A stretch of DNA of 64,000 nt, taken from assembly GCA_902806575.1 (NCBI GenBank), contig CADCXD010000009.1, positions 2,976,001 through 3,040,000 of the forward strand, given 5' to 3'. Both the position numbers and the translations under genes were made by a program. Within the stretch, counting starts at the first letter, position 1, and each line of letters begins with the position of its first letter. Shown one piece after another: positions 58,424 through 64,000 of this stretch. The notes under the pieces were generated by a model. That model made no database searches, had not been told where the DNA came from, and saw only the letters and a list, made by a program, of their open reading frames with translations. The stretch is from Jackrogersella multiformis (taxonomy: Eukaryota > Ascomycota > Sordariomycetes > Xylariales > Hypoxylaceae).

Positions 58424-60499
58424 GGCTTCCGGCTGCTGCTGCTGCTGCTGCTGCTACACTGCCTACTATCTCGCATACTTGGTAGGCGCAGAGACGTAAG
58501 GTGAGGAGAGCAATCATAAACCGACCTGGCCGGCGCGCAGACAAGTACAATCTTATACGTGATAGTACCAGGCATGTTGATCCCCTCATCCCCTCCTCCC
58601 CTCCCGCCATCCCCCCTCTCGCGCCCGTGCTCGCGCACGAATACCTATCCAATTTCCTATAGATTACCCATTTAGGTAGGTGAGACGACTCTCATTTTAA
58701 CCGATTGGGGAGATCTGGGAAGAGATTGATACCTACATAGTACATAGGTATGGCCCATGGGGGAGGTCGTGGAGAAGCCAGGGGGTGGTGACACGACATG
58801 AAGAGATCGGCAAATGTCGAGCTTGGGTTTATGCACCCATCATATGGCTCGTATTGGACAAACAGTTGCAAGCATGACCTACATAGTATCTAGCATAATT
58901 TTAATTTGGAGATCTGAAGTGCTGAGGTATACCTACCTCTGATAGTATATCTTGCTTGCCTGCTTGTTTATCGACCGAGATATCTGGTATCATTACCTAG
59001 GTATGTTGTTGTTCCTGGCCTAGATGAGTCTTCTCAGCTGTGATTTGACCAACCCCCCCTAGCCACCCCTGGTAGATCCCATATCTTTGCTACGTAGTAT
59101 TGAGGCGGTACACTACAGTACGTACACGCGGCATCCTAGCTAGCACGTCTTCTTAGGTCTTCCTAACGTACATACCATAATAGTAGTAAACTGTAACCGT
59201 TTGCACTTGGCCCGGTTTGTTTTTGGGGACATGGCAGAACGAGCGTCCCGGCAGTAAAGGAACCTGGAAATCCCGAACGCTGGAACCTACCTAGGAGGTA
59301 GGTATTAGGTAACTCTCGGGTCACCCGCAAATGCACAATTAATAAGTTACGCGCAGTACGAAGTAGAGATGGGATTTATGAATTATAAGCTTACCTACCT
59401 AGGTACCTAAGGTACCAATCGCGATAAATCCAGATTTATGCAGTATGTATTCACCATCTGACCACATCTAGGCAGCTAAGGTACCAGGTAGCCACGGACA
59501 AGTCGGCTTCTGAATGTCTTCCCGGTGTCGATCACTAGAATGAAGTGAATGCCTTGCAGATTCAATTTCCTATCCCTGTTTGCTGACAAAGTAAATACAA
59601 TGCCTAGGTGTAAATAACGACAGGTACATATCCACTCCTAGTACTTACCTAGGTACTTAGTAGATAATAATTCACAGCTCTACATTGTATCGCCGAATGT
59701 GCTGTTTGCTATTTTTTTTTTCGTTCTTTTTAACGTTAAATCTTTCTAGGAATACGAGTTTCTTCGCTAACCAAACTAACGATTATACTATATATGCTAC
59801 TTAAGTGCTTACACTAGTACTTACCTGGTAGGTAACATAACAAGGGCAAATATAATGTAAAATACACAGTTCGTAATCCAAGAAACACTATTATTTCTCT
59901 CTCTAATGCAGCTACTTTTTAGGAAGGTAAATAAAAATATCTCCCGAGATACCATCGCCATCTCTTAAGAACAGTTCCAAGAATAGTTCCGGTTTCATAA
60001 TGCGGGCTTATTCTTCTGCTATTCTGGCATCCTCCTAGGCAATTCTGATCCGATTCTTCTCGTCTTCGACAATGTGCATATCTTGAACGTTGGTCGCAAC
60101 CACCAAGAGCCCAGTTCTGAGCTCTGTGGCGAGTACGTTTACATCAAAGTCTCGAGGCCCCTTATCGTTTGCGTCATTGGTGGTTCTGAGTTCTTCGTTC
60201 TGCTGTTCGCCAGTAGAATAGTGCTTACCCACCGTGTAGGATATAAGAAGCCTCAGCATTCCAACCTCGTTCATCCCAGCTCCCGAAATAGAGAGGAAGG
60301 TCCATCTCTAGAGCTTCGTAGTTCGAGAATGAAATACCGCACGCATTGTTATACGGAGGGGGGATGCCGTGGAAGGAGGATGGCGTGATGATATTTATTC
60401 GCAAGATTAGTCTTATTATACGTACTACCGCCATTGTCTTCGTAAGTATATAGGGAAAACTCCCCTAGGAAAGCGTTAAGGGGCTTTTCAACACTGTCG
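58424..60499. other. 2.1-kb region without a supported gene
   Basis: Starts with the S41 promoter, including a (GCT)n run at 58434-58453. Short open frames on the minus strand at 60035-60434 (EALEMDLPLYFGSWDERGWNAE, then ELRTGLLVVATNVQDMH) look coding-like but match nothing I recognise, and lie directly downstream of a pseudogene. Confidence 0.45.
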
Positions 60500-60840
60500 C
60501 TACGTAGCCCAGCACCAGTTCTCGTATGCGATACGCAGTCCCTTGATCGCACACAAATCCGCTAGCTCGGCTAAGTCGCTAGCTGAACCGTCAACCGAGG
60601 GCGATATTCCAAGCGAGTCCGACGATCTTACCTGTAACACATTTGTCCCAACAGCCTTTACTAAGAGAATCTTAAGTTCGTGCTCTTCTGCTTGAGCCTT
60701 GATTCCTTTCCAAATCTCAACAAGGACGTCGTAATTATTGGGGTCTGGTTCCTGGCCGCTGAGTATGTATTTTGCTATATTTTAAGATGCCTGGCATGGA
60801 AAGTTCGATGGCGTCGAACCCGGCGTCTACTATAACCTTT
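60500..60840 (-). pseudogene. Truncated 3-dehydroshikimate dehydratase / sugar isomerase-like pseudogene
   Basis: The minus strand encodes pieces of a TIM-barrel AP_endonuc_2 family enzyme of the fungal quinate-pathway type: VIVDAGFDAIELSMPGILKYS, then after a frameshift DPNNYDVLVEIWKGIKAQAEEHELKI. Then come KAVGTNVLQVRSSDSLGIS, SDLAELADLCAIKGLRIAYENWCWAT and a stop at 60500-60502. The family normally has about 30 more residues between the last helix and AVGTDMLQ, and roughly half of the barrel after ENWCWATH. So the copy has a frameshift, an internal deletion and a lost C-terminus. No start ATG is seen. Confidence 0.72.
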
Positions 60841-61269
60841 AGTTTTAAAGGGAGCGTATAACACTCATTATGTCCGGTACTATATGCCGCATATTCGACT
60901 TTCATGTTATAGAAACGGCGGTATTAGTTATTTGTACCTATATCGTGTTTACGGCATATAATATTATCAGCAAGTCGAATAAAATAGACCAAGGATAGGT
61001 ACCTACCTGTTGGGGGGGTGTATACTCTTATAACTTACCTCAAAAGTGTATCGAATATCACCCATGTACGCGTAAAGAGCCGGCCGGGGATAATTCGTAT
61101 TTCAATGATATTTATACAGAGGAAATTAATGATAATATGCATTAGCCCGAATTATCTATTTGTCTTATCTTGTTTACATTTAATATGCCTATTTAATGAG
61201 CGACTTTAGAGCAAACAATCTAGGTTAGCCCGAAACTCCTTCAAAATCCATCTCAATATTATTAGACGC
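60841..61269. other. AT-rich spacer 3' of the P450 gene
   Basis: About 430 bp, AT-rich, without a gene. Contains TACCTACC near 60998 and a G-run at 61012-61018. Confidence 0.5.
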
Positions 61270-63112
61270 CTAGATTAGAAGTGGCTGGACGAGCTCTCGC
61301 TTTTGGAATTTTACTCTAAAGTCCACCGGCCGGACAAACCAGCCATTCCAGAACCTCGGTGTCTTAGACGAGTCTTCCAATTCTAGCTAAAAACCAAAAC
61401 TTAGCATATAAAAGGGATATTACCAGTAGCAAAACTTTGAACTAAACCCTTGACTTACCTCGAACCTCCTCAGAACACTGGGGATTAACTTGTACATCTC
61501 CATTAGGCCGATGTGTTTGCCGAGACAGACACGCGGGCCCATACCGAACTGCATCTGGGTGTTTTTCATTCTCCGTATTCGAACTAGCTCCTTTTCCCTC
61601 TCCTTTGCCTCATCTACGAGCCAGCGCTCCGGGCGGTAGATTTCAACATCATCCCCAAAGACATCCTTGCGTCGATGAATAACCCATGCGTTGCATCCGA
61701 CGATAGTCCCGCCCTTGATGAAGTTACCACTGATCTCGACGCCCTCGGGCGGCACGACACGCTCGAACGGAAGACCAGGTGCGGGATGGATGCGGAACGC
61801 CTCGTTAATGCAAGCGTCAAGATAGGGTAGGTGTTGGCTCTCGGCCCAGGTGACGAGACCGTTTCGATTATCTTTGAAGTGACCTTGTCTAGCCTTACTG
61901 TCCAACTCTTCCATAAGCTTCTTCATACATTCCGGGTGCCTTAGGAGGGAGGCGAAGACGCCGCTGATCGAGACGGCCGCGGGCTCTGACCCGGCGAACG
62001 CCATTGAAACACACATGGTTACCACGAGCTGGTCGTTGAAGAAATCCGGACGCTCTACCTTAGCCTGGATGAAATGAGAAAGCAAATCGGGCGGCGTGTC
62101 CTTTGTCTGTCCCCAAGCAAAATTCTCCTTCGAGAACGTCTGGCCAGAAGGATGGCGCTCGGCCAGACGAGCCTTCGCAAAACGTGCGACCCCGAACGTG
62201 GCCTCGCCGATGCCGTGCTTGGCAGCCCATAACCTGATGGGATTCTTCTTCCAGAGTTTGTCGAGGACAGGAATTTGTCCAATCTACTCCGTGCTCGTTA
62301 GCGTGGCCCTTGCCTAAGCCAAATCCAACAATGCGAGAGTTATCTTACTAGCGCGGCATAATCGAAAAGTCTCGCATTGTCGCGGACAATATTGTCAACG
62401 TCGACATTGGATTCCAGGAAGCCATGTCTCTTGGAGTACACCATGTCCCCGATGACATCGAATGTGTAGAACTGGAGCCAGCGGTAGAAGTTGCACACTT
62501 CCCCCGTGGACGCGAACCTCTTGTCTGTCTGACCCAAGAACACCTCGTTCGTCGAATCGAAGAACGGTTCGTATTGCATCTGGGTGGACATCGAGAATGC
62601 ACTATTTACACTTCGCTTTAGTTGCGAGTGGAAGTGTTCCGATTGAGTACTAAACAATGTCGGTAGCGGTTGACCCCTGGAAGTAGCCATCTGAACGGGA
62701 TAGAAATCGGACTGTGGATGATTGCCTCAGTTAACACCTCTCTTTATAGGGCAATATTTCCTCTACCTTGCCGAGCAGTAATGCATCTACCGAGGTAGGT
62801 ACTTGCCTTCGTGAATCCTTTACCAAGACCGTAGATGACCTTAATAGCATTTGGGTTTGCAAACGATAGAATGTTTGGTCCTAACCGCACAACATCGCCG
62901 TACCTCTCGTGAAGTCTGATATGCCATTGTTCGGGATGACGCAACCAGACCTTGTAGAATCGGAGCCAGTCCGTGAACCGTGCCGGCAAGGGTCCGGGGT
63001 ACTTGTTCAACCCTCTGTTGAAGTAATTCCGAGCGAGATAGAAGATTGCCACTACTAACAGGACCAACGGCCATTGCTGAGACAGCAAATCGAGGAAAGT
63101 GCTTGCAAGCAT
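61270..63112 (-). CDS. Cytochrome P450 monooxygenase
   Basis: Predicted 536-residue microsomal P450 in exons 62807-63112, 62349-62711, 61459-62283 and 61270-61386. A membrane anchor (WPLVLLVVAIFYLA) is followed by KYPGPLP and GDVVRLGPNILSF. Exon 1 ends FTK before a GC donor (AAG/GCAAGT) and joins SDFYPVQMA. The I helix has FAGSEPAAVS (Ser-Glu-Pro replaces the usual Glu-Thr). The K-helix ExxR is NEAFRIHP, the PERF motif is YRPERW, and the heme loop FGMGPRVCLGKHIG holds the Cys ligand. The last exon adds LELEDSSKTPRFWNGWFVRP. The pattern resembles pisatin demethylase-like fungal P450s, but the substrate is unknown. An upstream in-frame TTG at 63148 is not an ATG, so 63112 is preferred. The open frame reading through the last intron (to 61420) is a shadow. 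Confidence 0.93.
62712..62806 (-). other. GC-AG intron in the P450 gene
   Basis: A 95-nt intron with donor AAG/GCAAGT (ideal GC-donor context) and acceptor CCACAG. The join GFTK-SDFYPVQ matches the P450 family path. No GT donor in phase is nearby. Confidence 0.8.
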
Positions 63113-64000
63113 AACGTCAGTAAAATGCCGTAGATTGAACTGTGCCAATACCTATGTGGATAGTGGACAAGAGAGTGAATATGTCGCCTACAAGTTTACA
63201 TTTCTTGAGATGTACATATACCTTTCACCAACATGGAGGAAACCGGAGAGAAGAGGGATCCTCGGGTTCCCATACGGCCCTGCAGGAACTGCATCCGGTC
63301 GGCAGACTCACGAAGAATTATGGTATAATAGTCTGCCGGGCAAGTTTGTCGAATGCCGGCAGTTACGAGAGGCGTTTATCATGCCTCTGACGTGTAGGGT
63401 CTCCATTTCGAATCTCACGCCGGCTAGAAGGACTTATATGATCTAGCTGGGTCTTATCTTACCCTATTATATGTGCTCTTCAAGGGGGTTAAGCGCCGAC
63501 CATCTCCCTGAAGTGAGATTATTAATTACCAAGGTATATTGAACAACCCCGGACATATGGTTAAATAAAAGACATGTGAAAGGAGTCAAGGCAAAAAGGC
63601 AAGGTGAAGCGAGCGATAGGGCGGAGATATGGTGTGATACAGATATAGGGGGAAAGTCTGGATTCTGACAAGGCCAGAATGCTTAGAGATAACCGGGTTG
63701 AGCTTATCTCCGAATCGTCGTCCTTGAATCGCCAAACACTACGACGGGAGTAACAAAGCTTGCATTGGGCTACCGGCCACTCGGCCAATAAGTCGACGTA
63801 TTACAAACATATCTGACCCCCGAGGTTTTCGGCCGACAAGCCTGAACCGGATAAATCGTGTAACCTTGGAGTTCAATACGCATCGGAGGACCCCCCGGCC
63901 GGTACTCGCTACCGCCGAAACTGAACAAGATCTCCACGTACACCAGGACGTCGTATCGTGGTGTCCCACGGGACTTTCGTGCGGCCTAAAGTTGACCCTA
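63113..64000. other. P450 upstream region to window end
   Basis: About 890 bp, presumably including the P450 promoter. No gene is supported; open frames are short on both strands and have no family features. Confidence 0.5.

Noticed and set aside
1..64000. CRISPR array or prokaryotic mobile element
   Set aside because: Introns, gene content and tRNA type are fungal nuclear; no regularly spaced repeats with unique spacers are present.

Overview
This window is nuclear DNA of a filamentous ascomycete (Pezizomycotina). Genes carry short introns of 50-150 nt with GT..YAG ends and CTAAC-type branch sites. The gene set (Skt5, Ivy1, Nup53, Fmp46, complex I subunit, mitochondrial pyruvate carrier) is a fungal core set, and the intergenic DNA is filled with the palindromic microsatellite-like motif TACCTAGGTA/CCTACCTAGGTAGG. 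Protein style and this repeat suggest a Sordariomycete, perhaps Xylariales, but that is inference.

Layout. 1-23.9 kb is a conserved block: the chitin synthase activator Skt5/Chs4 (+), relics of a metalloprotease and possibly a hydrolase, a head-to-head pair of mitochondrial genes (MPC2-type pyruvate carrier on -, complex I NDUFA2/B8 subunit on +), a 1,666-residue disordered RRM protein (-), an Fmp46-like thioredoxin-fold protein (-) divergent from nucleoporin Nup53 (+), the I-BAR protein Ivy1 (-), acyl-protein thioesterase 1 (-) and a LigB-type ring-cleaving dioxygenase (+). 23.9-28.5 kb is an AT-rich accessory island with a DUF6594 membrane protein, a small decayed gene with an in-frame stop, and a tRNA-Val. 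28.5-40.0 kb holds a Dur3-like urea/solute symporter with a frameshift, a small nuclear-type basic protein, a copper amine oxidase and an MFS transporter. 40.0-46.7 kb is an AT-rich, gene-poor stretch with one unrecognised 200-residue gene and a tRNA-like relic. 46.7-49.6 kb has a repeat-rich Arg/Gly protein and quinolinate phosphoribosyltransferase. 49.6-64 kb is sparse: a LaeA-like methyltransferase, a secreted-type S41 peptidase, a truncated 3-dehydroshikimate dehydratase pseudogene and a cytochrome P450.

There is no operon logic. Shared biology is limited to the divergent mitochondrial pair, and to a loose nitrogen/catabolic theme (urea symporter, amine oxidase, NAD synthesis). The methyltransferase, S41 peptidase and P450 could hint at secondary metabolism, but no core synthase or UstYa-type gene is visible. 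No wholly new system is proved. The best leads are the dispersed palindrome, non-canonical GC-AG introns in two genes, a 12-nt first exon and an 18-nt internal exon, several dying genes (metalloprotease, DHS dehydratase, small island gene, symporter), and two unrecognised intron-containing genes.
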